From Crystallibacter sulfonylureivorans_A (lineage in GTDB: Bacteria; Actinomycetota; Actinomycetes; Actinomycetales; Micrococcaceae), in NCBI RefSeq assembly GCF_047607445.1, contig NZ_JBLKRT010000017.1:1-64000 (forward strand): 64,000 nt of DNA, read 5' to 3'. Shown here piece by piece: positions 50,789-58,850 of this stretch (positions are counted from its first letter, which is position 1; the number at the start of each line of letters is the position of its first letter). The notes below the pieces were generated by a model. The model ran no database searches and was not told where the DNA came from. It saw only the letters and a program-made list of their open reading frames with translations. The translations under genes and the position numbers were made by a program.

Positions 50789-51652
50789 CTAGCTTGCGCT
50801 GCCGGCCTGGGTGGCGGCCGCGGGGCGGTGGCCCTGCTTGGCGCGCTGGATCTGCTCGTAGACGTGGTGGCGCAGCTCGGTGAACCGCGGCAGTGCGCGG
50901 GTGTTGAGCTGGTCGCGCTCGTCCGGCAGGTCGATTTCCAGGTCTTCCTGGATCACGGTCGGCGAGGAGGACAGGATGATCACGCGCTGGCCCAGGTACA
51001 CCGATTCGTCGATGTCATGGGTGACGAACAGGACGGTCACGCCGAGCTTCTTCCAGACCGTGCGGATCAAATCCTCCAGGTCGGCGCGGGTCTGCGCGTC
51101 AACGGCCGCGAACGGCTCGTCCATCAACAGCACCTCGGGCTGGTAGGCCACGGCACGGGCAATCGCCACGCGCTGCTGCATACCGCCGGAGAGCTGCCAC
51201 GGGTAGGACTGCGGCACATGGTCCAGGCCAACGGCCTCCAGGGCCTCGTCCACCAGCTTGTCCCGCTCGGCCTTGTTCATCCCGGCGTTCTTCAGCGGCA
51301 GTTCCACGTTCTCGCGGACCCGCATCCAGGGGAACAGCGAGCGGCCGTATTCCTGGAACACCACCGCCATCTTCTTCGGCGGGCCGGTCACCCGAGCGCC
51401 GTCCAGCAGCACTTCGCCCTCGGTCGGGGCCAACAGCCCGGAGATGCACTTGAGCAGGGTGGTCTTGCCGGAACCGGACGGACCCACCAGGCAGGCCAGC
51501 TCCCCCGCCTTCAGGTCGAAAGTCAGGTTGCGCACCGCCTCGATGTCGCCGCCGTCGGTGTGGTAGACCTTCTTGACGCCGCGGACCGAGAGCATCGCCT
51601 GGCCTTCGGGCAGGGTCCTGCCGGTGGAAACGGGAGTGGTTTCAGGCTGCAT
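50789..51652 (-). CDS. NitT/TauT-type ABC transporter ATP-binding protein
   Basis: 287 residues. Walker A GPSGSGKTTLLKC (about 57), Q-loop FQEYGRSLFPW, signature LSGGMQQRVAIARA (about 159), Walker B VLLMDEPFAAVD (about 181), and the H-loop VTHDIDES. This is the SsuB/TauB branch, which drives uptake of organic anions. It is the last of a three-gene operon with two permeases; no binding-protein gene is adjacent, and the three lipoproteins 5-7 kb away are the natural partners. 11-base overlap with the permease gene. Confidence 0.9.
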   Translation of the reverse strand: MQPETTPVSTGRTLPEGQAMLSVRGVKKVYHTDGGDIEAVRNLTFDLKAGELACLVGPSGSGKTTLLKCISGLLAPTEGEVLLDGARVTGPPKKMAVVFQEYGRSLFPWMRVRENVELPLKNAGMNKAERDKLVDEALEAVGLDHVPQSYPWQLSGGMQQRVAIARAVAYQPEVLLMDEPFAAVDAQTRADLEDLIRTVWKKLGVTVLFVTHDIDESVYLGQRVIILSSSPTVIQEDLEIDLPDERDQLNTRALPRFTELRHHVYEQIQRAKQGHRPAAATQAGSAS

Positions 51653-52415
51653 TTTCTACCTCTCGCAGGCCGTGGTACCAGCGCAGGATCCTGCGCTCGG
51701 TCCATTGGAAAATTAGTGACATGGCAACACCGATCAGGCCCAGCACCACGATGCCGGACCACATCTCCGGGATCGCGAAGGAACGCTGGAACTGCACGAT
51801 GGTAAAGCCCAGCCCCTCGGACGAGGCGAACATTTCGGAAATGACCATCAGGATCAAACCGATCGACAGGCACTGGCGGACACCGGCCATGATCTGCGGT
51901 GCCGCGGACGGCAGCACCAGGTAACGCACCCGGGCCACGCCCCCGATCCCGTAAGTGTGGGCCGAATCCGAGAGCACCGAGTCAATGGCGCGGACACCCT
52001 CAATCGTGTTCAGCAGCACCGGCCAGATGCAGCCGGAAATGATGACCACAACCTTCATCGAGTCGGTGATGCCCATCAGCAGCATCAGCACCGGAATCAG
52101 CACCGGCGGCGGGATCGCCCGGAAGAACTCCAGCACCGGCTCTGTGAAGTCACGCAACCACTTGACCGAACCGATCAACAGGCCGGCAGCAATACCGAGC
52201 ACGATCGCGGCGATCACACCGACGAGCAGCCGGCCGATGGAGGGCAGCACGTCGGAGAAAATCCGCTCGCCGAACCAGGTCTCGGCGAACGCTTCCGCCA
52301 GCGTGGCCGGGGTCGGAACGAAGAAGTTCGTCGTGCCCAGCGTGGAGGCCCACCAAATCAGGACCAGGATGACCGGCAGGGCCAACCCGTAGGCAAAGCC
52401 TTTCAGGATTTTCAC
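51642..52415 (-). CDS. NitT/TauT-type ABC transporter permease 1
   Basis: A 257-residue BPD_transp_1 membrane protein with about six membrane segments. The EAA loop is VRAIDSVLSDSAHTYGIGGVARVRYLVLPSAAPQIMAGVRQ (about 145-185). It overlaps its neighbours by 11 bases (ATPase) and 4 bases (permease 2), so the three proteins are made as a unit. Forms a heterodimer with permease 2. Confidence 0.88.
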   Translation of the reverse strand: MKILKGFAYGLALPVILVLIWWASTLGTTNFFVPTPATLAEAFAETWFGERIFSDVLPSIGRLLVGVIAAIVLGIAAGLLIGSVKWLRDFTEPVLEFFRAIPPPVLIPVLMLLMGITDSMKVVVIISGCIWPVLLNTIEGVRAIDSVLSDSAHTYGIGGVARVRYLVLPSAAPQIMAGVRQCLSIGLILMVISEMFASSEGLGFTIVQFQRSFAIPEMWSGIVVLGLIGVAMSLIFQWTERRILRWYHGLREVENAA

Positions 52416-53257
52416 ACGATCACCTCGGAACGGATGGAGGAATGCCAGGACAACGTCTTGCGCTCAATGAAGCGCATCACCAGGTTGATCAGCACACCGA
52501 TCAAACCGGTGGCCAGCACCAGCGCATACATCCCGGAAATTGCTCCGCCGGACTGCGCCAGCGAGATTTCCCTGCCCAGGCCCGGAGAACCGATCACCAG
52601 TTCGGCCGTGATCGCCAGAATCAGTGCCACCGCCGCCGCCAGCCGCACGCCGGTCATCAGGTACGGCAAAGCCGTCGGGAAGACCACGTAACGGACCCGG
52701 GCGAACCGGCCCAAACCGTAGGACTTCGCGGTCTGCATGGCCACGTTATCCACGTCAGCCACCCCATAGAGCACCTGGATAAAGACCTGCCAGAACGACG
52801 CATACACAATCAGCATCAGCGAAGACTCGATCTTCACGCCGAACAGCAGCACGGCCAGCGGAATCAGCGCCACCGACGGGATCGGGCGCAGGAACTCCAC
52901 GGTGGAGTTAGTCACCTTCCGCAGGAAGTTGGACGACCCGATGATGAAGCCGAGCACCACTGCCAGCAGCACGGCCATCAAGAGGCCCAGGAACCATGCC
53001 AGCATGGTCTCGCCCACCGCCACCCAGAAAGCCGTCAAGCCGAAATCGTTGAACAGCATCGCGATGACCTCGGACGCTGGCGGCAGGAAGCGCGCTTCCA
53101 CGATCCCTACCCGCGGCACCAGTTCCCACACCAGCAAGAACGCCAAAATACCGGCCAGCCCCAGCAACTGCTTGGTGGGGCGCTTCTTCGCCGGGCGCTT
53201 GCGCGAACGGCTGGCCGCGGCACCCTGGCTGTCTGTTGTCACCGACGGAGCGCTCAT
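52412..53257 (-). CDS. NitT/TauT-type ABC transporter permease 2
   Basis: 281 residues with a basic N-terminal tail (RSRKRPAKKRPTKQ) before about six membrane segments. EAA loop: VADVDNVAMQTAKSYGLGRFARVRYVVFPTALPYLMTGVRLA. First gene of the operon; ATG 53257 has a poor ribosome site. A possible MarR-type site (53479-53491) and a distant 11-bp inverted repeat lie upstream. Confidence 0.88.
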   Translation of the reverse strand: MSAPSVTTDSQGAAASRSRKRPAKKRPTKQLLGLAGILAFLLVWELVPRVGIVEARFLPPASEVIAMLFNDFGLTAFWVAVGETMLAWFLGLLMAVLLAVVLGFIIGSSNFLRKVTNSTVEFLRPIPSVALIPLAVLLFGVKIESSLMLIVYASFWQVFIQVLYGVADVDNVAMQTAKSYGLGRFARVRYVVFPTALPYLMTGVRLAAAVALILAITAELVIGSPGLGREISLAQSGGAISGMYALVLATGLIGVLINLVMRFIERKTLSWHSSIRSEVIV

Positions 53258-53404
53258 GACAGCAACTCATCCCGGTGCGGCGCCCTATTCAGCGCACATT
53301 TCATTTCCACTCCTTCTGCCCCGAGGAGAACGGGGATACAGACCACTTGTTCGCTGACCGAACACGCGTTCACTATTTCAAGTGTGGTCGATGCCACTTC
53401 GTGA

Positions 53405-53460
53405 CGTCAAACACTCTAAGGCATCGTTACCCAGCCGAAACCACAAGACAGTGTTTGACG
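53405..53460. promoter_or_regulatory. 11-bp inverted repeat upstream of the ABC transporter operon
   Basis: CGTCAAACACT (53405-53415) and its exact complement (53450-53460), 34 bases apart. Each arm contains a TTGACG in opposite orientation, so it could be a pair of divergent -35 elements or a regulator site. Confidence 0.45.
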
Positions 53461-53478
53461 GGGTTTACCAGCAGTGGA

Positions 53479-53491
53479 TTGAAATCTTCAA
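53479..53491. promoter_or_regulatory. Possible fourth MarR-type operator
   Basis: TTGA-AATCT-TCAA, with the same 5-base spacing as the other three but without the extended arms. It lies 222 bases upstream of the permease start. Weaker than the rest and could be chance. Confidence 0.4.
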
Positions 53492-53509
53492 CGGATTGTG
53501 TTTAGGGAT

Positions 53510-53749
53510 TCAGCGCTTGCGGCCGAAAAGGAAGTAGGCCGCAGGGCCAACGAAATTTAGGAACGACGCCGCAAACCACGCCGGCTTCGGCCCGTTGACC
53601 ATGGCGGCCGGCCGCTTCTTCAGGTCCCTCAGCGCGGCGGTCTGCAAGGCAATCTGCACCGCGGCGGTGAGGCCAACGCGCAGCTTCTGACCCGTGCTCA
53701 GATCCTTGAAGGACTTTTTCTTGGTGGCCCTCTTGAGTGCGTTCTTCAT
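53510..53749 (-). CDS. Small basic membrane protein (PLDc_N-like)
   Basis: 79 residues from ATG 53749. The N-terminal third is very basic (KNALKRATKKKSFKDLS); the rest has one hydrophobic segment with GPKPAWFAASFLNFVGPAAYFLFGRKR, the pattern of PLD-nuclease N-terminal (PLDc_N) domains, which are membrane anchors. No function is known for stand-alone copies. The longer frame to 53785 adds no ribosome site. Confidence 0.65.
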   Translation of the reverse strand: MKNALKRATKKKSFKDLSTGQKLRVGLTAAVQIALQTAALRDLKKRPAAMVNGPKPAWFAASFLNFVGPAAYFLFGRKR

Positions 53750-53820
53750 GGCGGTCTCCCGGTCTATGCAGGCAGCAGGTGCCACAAGTCTAGGCGCGCA
53801 TCAGCGGGCGGAATAGGGGT

Positions 53821-54564
53821 TTAGTGGTCCCGTTCGTACCGCCACGGCAGCGAACCGGTGGAGAGCCTGTGCCGTGCCCCGGCGGAGGCTGCCGGTCCGG
53901 GCCCGGGATACGCATCGTCGCCCGCCCAGACGATGGTCTGGCCGGTGGCCGGATCATCGATCACGTGGCTTTCGAAGTCGAAGGGCTGCGCGCCGCGGGC
54001 CGCAACCAGGGCGTCAGACACCGTTGCGAAGCCGCTCAGTTCGTGCAGCGTGACCCAGGTGGGCGGAACCAGTTGCATGCGTCCGGTCTGGTGCCGGAGG
54101 AGCGCTTCGGCTGGCGACATCCACGCGTAGCCGGCCAACTCGCCGTCGTTCAGCTGGACCTCTCCGTCGGGCGCTGCGGCCAGGAAGAACCAGGTTTGGA
54201 AGCGGCGAACCAGGCTGTGCCGGGGCACCCAGTTGGACAGGTGCACCAGCTCCTGCCCGGCAATCCGCAGCCCGGTTTCTTCGAACGTCTCGCGCACCCC
54301 GGCATTCCTCGCCGCGGCCAGTTGCTTGGTTAGGCCATTGACGACGGCGGTGCCCGGCGAGGCGGCGGCGGCGGCTTCCGCCTCGGCTTCCAGATAGTCG
54401 TCCGGATCCACCTTGCCGCCGGGGAATACCCAGGCCCCGGCGAAGGTTCCCTTGCCAGGCCGTTCCAGCATCAGGACCTCGAGTCTGTCCGCGCTGTCGC
54501 GCAGCAAGACGACTGTTGCCGCCAGCTCCGCTTGGTTCGCCTGGCTGTCCACCGTGTTCTCCAC
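53821..54564 (-). CDS. NUDIX hydrolase
   Basis: About 247 residues. The NUDIX box is split by an insertion: GGKVDPDDYL, about 30 Ala/Glu-rich residues, then AGVRETFEETGLRI with the catalytic EExG core. Enzymes of this layout hydrolyse nucleoside diphosphate derivatives or CoA. GTG 54564 opens the frame, and a second GTG at 54552 has a better GGAG site; both lie close to the divergent start at 54637. The longer frame to 55398 runs across the next gene and is not credible. Confidence 0.85.
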   Translation of the reverse strand: MENTVDSQANQAELAATVVLLRDSADRLEVLMLERPGKGTFAGAWVFPGGKVDPDDYLEAEAEAAAAASPGTAVVNGLTKQLAAARNAGVRETFEETGLRIAGQELVHLSNWVPRHSLVRRFQTWFFLAAAPDGEVQLNDGELAGYAWMSPAEALLRHQTGRMQLVPPTWVTLHELSGFATVSDALVAARGAQPFDFESHVIDDPATGQTIVWAGDDAYPGPGPAASAGARHRLSTGSLPWRYERDH

Positions 54565-54636
54565 GCCCTCTAGCTTAGGTCCGTGGTTGAAACGAGGGTG
54601 CCAGCCGACCGTTTCACCCCATGAGAGGACTTCCAG

Positions 54637-55239
54637 ATGAAGATTGCCGTCTACGGCGCCACCGGCATGGTCGGCAGCCAGATCACCGCAGAGGCACTGC
54701 GCCGCGACCACCAGGTCACCGCGATTTCGCGCAGCGGCGCCGCGATGAATGGCGCATCCGCCCTGGCGGCGGAGCTCTCCGATGTGAAGACCTACAAGCA
54801 GGTTGCCGGCGAGCACGACGTCGTCGTCCTTTCCATCCCGCCGTCGCGCACCGGTGAATCCCACGCGCCGTTCGTGGATGCGCACGAGGCGATCTCCGAG
54901 ACCCTCATCCCGGCGCGGCTGTTCGTAGTCGGTGGCGCCGGTGCCACCGAGGTGGACGGCGTGCAGCTGAAGGACCTGCCCGGCTTCCCGGAGGACTACA
55001 AGCCCGAGGCCACCACCATGGCCGAAGTTCTGGAACTGTACCGCTCCGCGTCCGGCCTGGAATGGACCATGCTGGCTCCCGCGCCGCAGATCGCGCCCGG
55101 CGAGCGTACCGGAACCTACAAGCTGGGCGCCGATTCCCCCGCCGGCGAGAGCGTCTCCACGCAGGACTTCGCCGTGGCCGTGCTCGATGAGCTGGAAAAC
55201 CCGCAGCATGAGAACCGGCGCTTCACGGTAGCCAACTAG
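54637..55239 (+). CDS. NAD(P)-binding, NmrA-like atypical SDR protein
   Basis: 200 residues. Rossmann opening MKIAVYGATGMVGSQITAEALRRDHQVTAISRS (1-33), then VVVLSIPPSR and RLFVVGGAGATEVDGVQL, the atypical-SDR pattern of NAD(P)H-binding proteins without the Tyr-Lys pair. ATG 54637 has GAGAGGACTTCCAG in front. Probably a redox sensor or reductase; substrate unknown. Confidence 0.85.
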   Translation: MKIAVYGATGMVGSQITAEALRRDHQVTAISRSGAAMNGASALAAELSDVKTYKQVAGEHDVVVLSIPPSRTGESHAPFVDAHEAISETLIPARLFVVGGAGATEVDGVQLKDLPGFPEDYKPEATTMAEVLELYRSASGLEWTMLAPAPQIAPGERTGTYKLGADSPAGESVSTQDFAVAVLDELENPQHENRRFTVAN

Positions 55240-55312
55240 GATGTCCTCGGTGGCCGGGCCGCCGGTGCCGTTCGGTGCCGGCGGCCCGGCAGCCTGTCCT
55301 AGACTCGTCGGC

Positions 55313-55606
55313 ATGTGGATCGGCTGGATTGAGTTCGACTTGCTCCTCGGCGATGTCCATTCGCTGAAGGAAAAACGCTCTGTGCTGCGGCCGATCATCG
55401 CCGAGGTGCGGAAGCGATTCGACGTTTCCGTGGCCGAGGTCGGCCAGCAGAACCTCTACCGCCGGGCCGAGGTGGGCATCGGTTTGGTCGGCGCCGACCG
55501 TGCCCACGTGGTGCAGGTGCTGGACACGGCCGAAAACTACATCGCCTACCGGCCGGGCGTTGACCTGCTGAGCACGCGACGGAAGATCCTCTCCAGCGAG
55601 GATTGA
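55313..55606 (+). CDS. DUF503 family protein
   Basis: A 97-residue protein. MWIGWIEFDLLLGDVHSLKEKRSVLRPIIAEVRKRFDVSVAEVG is the DUF503 signature (YlxP-like), a small ferredoxin-fold protein often found near ribosome-maturation genes in Gram-positives; its role is unclear. No such neighbours are present here. ATG 55313 is preferred over the longer frame. Confidence 0.8.
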   Translation: MWIGWIEFDLLLGDVHSLKEKRSVLRPIIAEVRKRFDVSVAEVGQQNLYRRAEVGIGLVGADRAHVVQVLDTAENYIAYRPGVDLLSTRRKILSSED

Positions 55607-55710
55607 GCCTTCGCGGCGGGTTTCAGGGCAACGCCGGGCGCGTGATCAGAGCGCCGGGCTTGGTAGCGTGGATCACGCCAATGATCCACGCCACGTCCGG
55701 GAGGACACCG

Positions 55711-56142
55711 TTGACCACCCCTGCCCCCAACGCGCAGTTTGCCACGGTCGAGGACCTGGTCCGCCACCGCTACTCGTCCGACAAAGCGTCCCAGCACCTC
55801 GGCATTGAGGTGCTCGAGGCCGAAGAGGGGCGCGTGGTCATGGCTATGGCCGTCCAGGACTACATGCTGAACGGCCACCACATCCTGCATGGCGGATACC
55901 TCTTCACCTTGGGCGACACCTGCTTCGCGTTTGTCTGCGAATCGCTGGGCCGCCCGTCCGTCTCCCGGCAGGCCGAAATTACCTACATTGCACCCGGCGC
56001 GGCGGATTCACGCCTGATCGCCACCGGCATCGAGCGCACCCGCTTTGGCCGCAACAACATTGTGGATATTTCCATCCACGACCAGGACGGACAGCACCTG
56101 GCCGAACTGCGCGTGTACGGCGTGCTGGTCCCGAAAAAGTAG
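55711..56142 (+). CDS. PaaI-family hydroxyphenylacetyl-CoA thioesterase-like protein
   Basis: A 143-residue hotdog thioesterase. Core: HLGIEVLEAEEGRVVMAMAVQDYMLNGHHILHGGYLFTLGDTCFAFVCES (about 30-78), where the HGG and Asp are the catalytic features of PaaI. TTG 55711 is chosen for the GGGAGGACACCG site in front; an ATG at 55681 is the alternative. PaaI proteins clear CoA-bound aromatic intermediates; near a hydroxycinnamate region this is suggestive but the gene sits in a different, mixed neighbourhood. Confidence 0.8.
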   Translation: MTTPAPNAQFATVEDLVRHRYSSDKASQHLGIEVLEAEEGRVVMAMAVQDYMLNGHHILHGGYLFTLGDTCFAFVCESLGRPSVSRQAEITYIAPGAADSRLIATGIERTRFGRNNIVDISIHDQDGQHLAELRVYGVLVPKK

Positions 56143-56172
56143 TTCCGCATCCCCTGCACGAAGGAGCATCCT

Positions 56173-57003
56173 GTGGTCACTGTGCCCACCATCGACCTCA
56201 ACAACGGCGTCGCCATCCCGCAACTGGGCTTTGGCGTCTTCCAGGTGCCGCCGGCCGAGACCCAGCAGGCGGTCGAGGCTGCACTCGAAGCGGGCTACCG
56301 CCACATCGACACGGCTGCCGCGTACCGCAACGAGTCCGGCGTCGGCGCCGCGATCAAGGCCAGCGGGATTGCCCGTGAGGACCTGTTCATCACCACCAAA
56401 CTGCGCAACGGCGAACAAGCGACCGCGCGCGAAGCCTTCGACGCCAGCCTGCGCGAACTGGGCCTGGACTTCGTGGACCTGTACCTGATCCACTGGCCGG
56501 TGCCGTCGCAAAACCTTTACGTGCAGGCCTGGCAGGTGCTTGAAGAGATCTACACCGAGGGCCTCAGCCGGGCCATCGGCGTCTCCAACTTCATGACCGA
56601 CCATCTGGAAACCCTGCTGGCCGCCGGAGGCACGGTGCCGGCGGTCAACCAGATCGAGATCCACCCGACCTTCCAGCAGCGCGACGTGGCAGCGCTCAGC
56701 CGCAGGCACGGCATCGCCGTCGAGGCCTACAGCCCGCTGGGCCAGGGCGCCGATCTGGAGAGCCGGACGGTCACCGCCATCGCAGCAAAGTACCTGGCCG
56801 CTCCGGCCCAAGTAGTGCTCGCCTGGCATCTGGCCAACGGGAACATCGTGATCCCCAAGTCCGCCAACCCGGACCGGATAGCGCAGAACCTGGCCGCAGC
56901 ACGGCTCACGCTCGATGCTGAAGACCTGGCCGCCATCACCGCGCTCGACGCCGGCGGCCGCATCGGGGCCGATCCGGCCACGGCTGCCTTCACCCAGCTC
57001 TAG
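56173..57003 (+). CDS. Aldo/keto reductase
   Basis: A 276-residue NADPH-dependent TIM-barrel reductase of the AKR5-like 2,5-diketo-gluconate reductase group. NGVAIPQLGFGVFQVP opens it; HIDTAAAYRNES (about 45) supplies Asp and Tyr, FITTKLRN the Lys, and LIHWPVP (about 110) the His of the tetrad; IPKSANPDRIAQNL (about 228) is the cofactor site. GTG 56173 follows GAAGGAGCATCCT. A hairpin follows. Confidence 0.9.
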   Translation: MVTVPTIDLNNGVAIPQLGFGVFQVPPAETQQAVEAALEAGYRHIDTAAAYRNESGVGAAIKASGIAREDLFITTKLRNGEQATAREAFDASLRELGLDFVDLYLIHWPVPSQNLYVQAWQVLEEIYTEGLSRAIGVSNFMTDHLETLLAAGGTVPAVNQIEIHPTFQQRDVAALSRRHGIAVEAYSPLGQGADLESRTVTAIAAKYLAAPAQVVLAWHLANGNIVIPKSANPDRIAQNLAAARLTLDAEDLAAITALDAGGRIGADPATAAFTQL

Positions 57004-57026
57004 AGCGGACCCGCCTCAACGAAAAG

Positions 57027-57081
57027 GACTGTACCGATAACGCCCACGGCCGCAGGGGAAGCCGGCGTTATCGGTACAGTC
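57027..57081 (+). terminator. Hairpin terminator after the aldo/keto reductase
   Basis: Perfect 18-bp arms (57027-57044 and 57064-57081) with a 19-base loop, 23 bases past the stop. It shares the outer GACTGTAC/GTACAGTCGATGGG sequence with the hairpin at 13361-13421. Confidence 0.8.
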
Positions 57082-57109
57082 GATGGGCCGGGGAACCTGC
57101 TGAGCGCCA

Positions 57110-58213
57110 CTAGCGCCGGCGGTACTGGGCCACCATCGGGCAGTCGAACGGGTCCCGCGCGGAGAGCCCCACCTTGTTCAGGTACCGGACCACCGTTCCG
57201 TAGGACTTGGGCAGCGAGGTTTCGGTGTACGGGATCTTGTGGGTGGCGCAGTATTCGCGCACGATCTCGGCGGCCTTGGCCAGATTCGGCCGCGGCATGC
57301 TGGGGAAGAGGTGGTGCTCCACCTGGTAGTTCAGCCCGCCCATGAAAGCGTTGATGGAGCCGCTGCCCAGCCGGGTGCGGCCGATGATGTTGCGGCTGGT
57401 CAAGACCTGGCGGCTGAGGAAGTCCACCTTGGAATCCTTGGGGATCAACGGCATGCCCTTGTGATTCGGGGCGAAGGACGCGCCCATGTACACGCCGAAG
57501 ACGGCCAACTGGACACCAATGAAGGCGAAGGCCATCCCGGTGGGCAGGAAGATGAAGATCGCGGCGATGTAGAGCGACAGCCGGGTGAAGAGGATGGACA
57601 GTTCCCGCTTGCGGCCCTTGACCTGGCCGCGGGCAAACAGCGACCTGATCGACGTGGCGTGCAGGTTGATGCCCTCCAGCATCAGCAACGGGAAGAACAG
57701 GTAGCCCTGGCGGCGGGTGAACCAGGCCATCAGGCCCTTCCGCTCGGCCGCCTGCTCGGGCAGGAAAGAAATGGTGTCCTGTTCGATGTCCGGGTCTTTG
57801 CCGATCGTATTGGGGTTGCCATGATGGCGGCTGTGCTTGTTCATCCACCACTGGAAGCTGATTCCCACCACGGCATTGGCAAGGAACCTCCCGGCCCGGT
57901 CGTTGGCCGGTCCGGATTCGAAGACCTGCCGGTGGGCCGCCTCGTGGGCCAGGAACGCCAACTGCGTGAACAGGATCCCGAGTGCCGCTGCAATCAGCAA
58001 CTGGAACCAGCTGTGGCCCAGCAACACAAAGCCGGTGACCGCACCGCCGAGCCCCAGGGCCAGCGCCACGAACAGGCTGATGTAAAAGCCGCGGCGCTTC
58101 CTGAGCAAGCCGGCGTCCCGGACAGTATTCAAAAGTTGGGAGTAGCCGGTGGCTGCCGACGAACCCCGCCTAGTGCGGGTAGAGGTTGCAGGTGAAGATA
58201 CAGATAAGCTCAT
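57110..58213 (-). CDS. Membrane fatty acid desaturase
   Basis: A 367-residue acyl-lipid/acyl-CoA desaturase with three His boxes for the di-iron centre: HEAAH (about 90), HSRHH (about 126) and QVEHH (about 298). About four membrane segments lie around them. Family members introduce double bases into membrane acyl chains and are often induced by cold, and a cold-shock gene lies just downstream on the other strand. ATG 58213 starts MSLSVSSPATSTRTRR, a basic Ser/Thr-rich tail. No electron-transfer partner gene is adjacent. Confidence 0.9.
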   Translation of the reverse strand: MSLSVSSPATSTRTRRGSSAATGYSQLLNTVRDAGLLRKRRGFYISLFVALALGLGGAVTGFVLLGHSWFQLLIAAALGILFTQLAFLAHEAAHRQVFESGPANDRAGRFLANAVVGISFQWWMNKHSRHHGNPNTIGKDPDIEQDTISFLPEQAAERKGLMAWFTRRQGYLFFPLLMLEGINLHATSIRSLFARGQVKGRKRELSILFTRLSLYIAAIFIFLPTGMAFAFIGVQLAVFGVYMGASFAPNHKGMPLIPKDSKVDFLSRQVLTSRNIIGRTRLGSGSINAFMGGLNYQVEHHLFPSMPRPNLAKAAEIVREYCATHKIPYTETSLPKSYGTVVRYLNKVGLSARDPFDCPMVAQYRRR

Positions 58214-58383
58214 GCGGCCTTCGGTGGTTGGGTCCGACTTCCCAGCCGCTTTAGTGGGCAGATACCCCGTAGATGAAGATCACTCTACGTCGCCTTGCTG
58301 AACGGATTCTGAACGCGGCAGTCCGTGGTAGTGCCGTTCGGCATCCCTGCAGCAATCGTGTACTGTGAAACCTGTAGTTGTTG

Positions 58384-58430
58384 TGTTGCGCATTTGATTT
58401 TGAGCAACAGGCCCTTCACCGAAGGGGCTG
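58384..58430 (+). promoter_or_regulatory. Structured 5' leader of the cold-shock gene
   Basis: The gap 58214-58517 holds no gene. Two adjacent hairpins lie in it: TGTTGC (58384-58389)/GCAACA (58404-58409) and CAGGCCCTTC (58409-58418)/GAAGGGGCTG (58421-58430, one mismatch). Long structured leaders are typical of csp mRNAs. I could not assign the promoter with confidence. Confidence 0.4.
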
Positions 58431-58517
58431 TGCTTCTCTGAACAGCGAACGAAAAAACACCGCTGCAAACGATTCGTGAAGTCCGCGGGTCGTGAAATTA
58501 CTCGGAGGAGTACAAAA

Positions 58518-58724
58518 ATGGCAACTGGAACCGTCAAGTGGTTTAACTCTGAAAAGGGCTTCGGCTTCATCGCTCCGGACGACGGCTCGGCCGACGTTTT
58601 CGCTCACTACTCGGCTATCGAGAACAATGGCGGATACCGCGAACTGCGCGAAGACCAGAAGGTCGAATTCGAAACCGTGCAGGGCCCCAAGGGCCTGCAG
58701 GCTGCCAACATTCGCGGCCTCTAA
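58518..58724 (+). CDS. cspA: Cold-shock protein CspA family
   Basis: A 68-residue OB-fold nucleic-acid chaperone. GTVKWFNSEKGFGFIAPDDG carries RNP1 (KGFGFI) and DVFAHYSAI carries RNP2 (VFAHY). ATG 58518 follows GGAGGAGTACAAAA. A U-tract terminator follows. Confidence 0.95.
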   Translation: MATGTVKWFNSEKGFGFIAPDDGSADVFAHYSAIENNGGYRELREDQKVEFETVQGPKGLQAANIRGL

Positions 58725-58756
58725 GACGGCAGCGGCAACGCCGCACTAGTCTTCTG

Positions 58757-58796
58757 ATGGAGCCGGTCCCCACTCGGGACCGGCTCCATTGTTTTT
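58757..58796 (+). terminator. Rho-independent terminator after cspA
   Basis: Perfect 14-bp arms ATGGAGCCGGTCCC (58757-58770) and complement (58776-58789) around CACTC, followed by TGTTTTT: the most classical terminator of the window. Confidence 0.92.
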
Positions 58797-58850
58797 CCGG
58801 ACTATTCCTCGTACTGGCAGGAACCGGCCCTTCGGGGGCAAACTTGAGGC

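Noticed and set aside
53821..55398. A 525-residue form of the NUDIX protein
   Set aside because: The upstream 275 residues are antisense to the NAD(P)-binding protein gene. GTG 54564 or 54552 fits the family.
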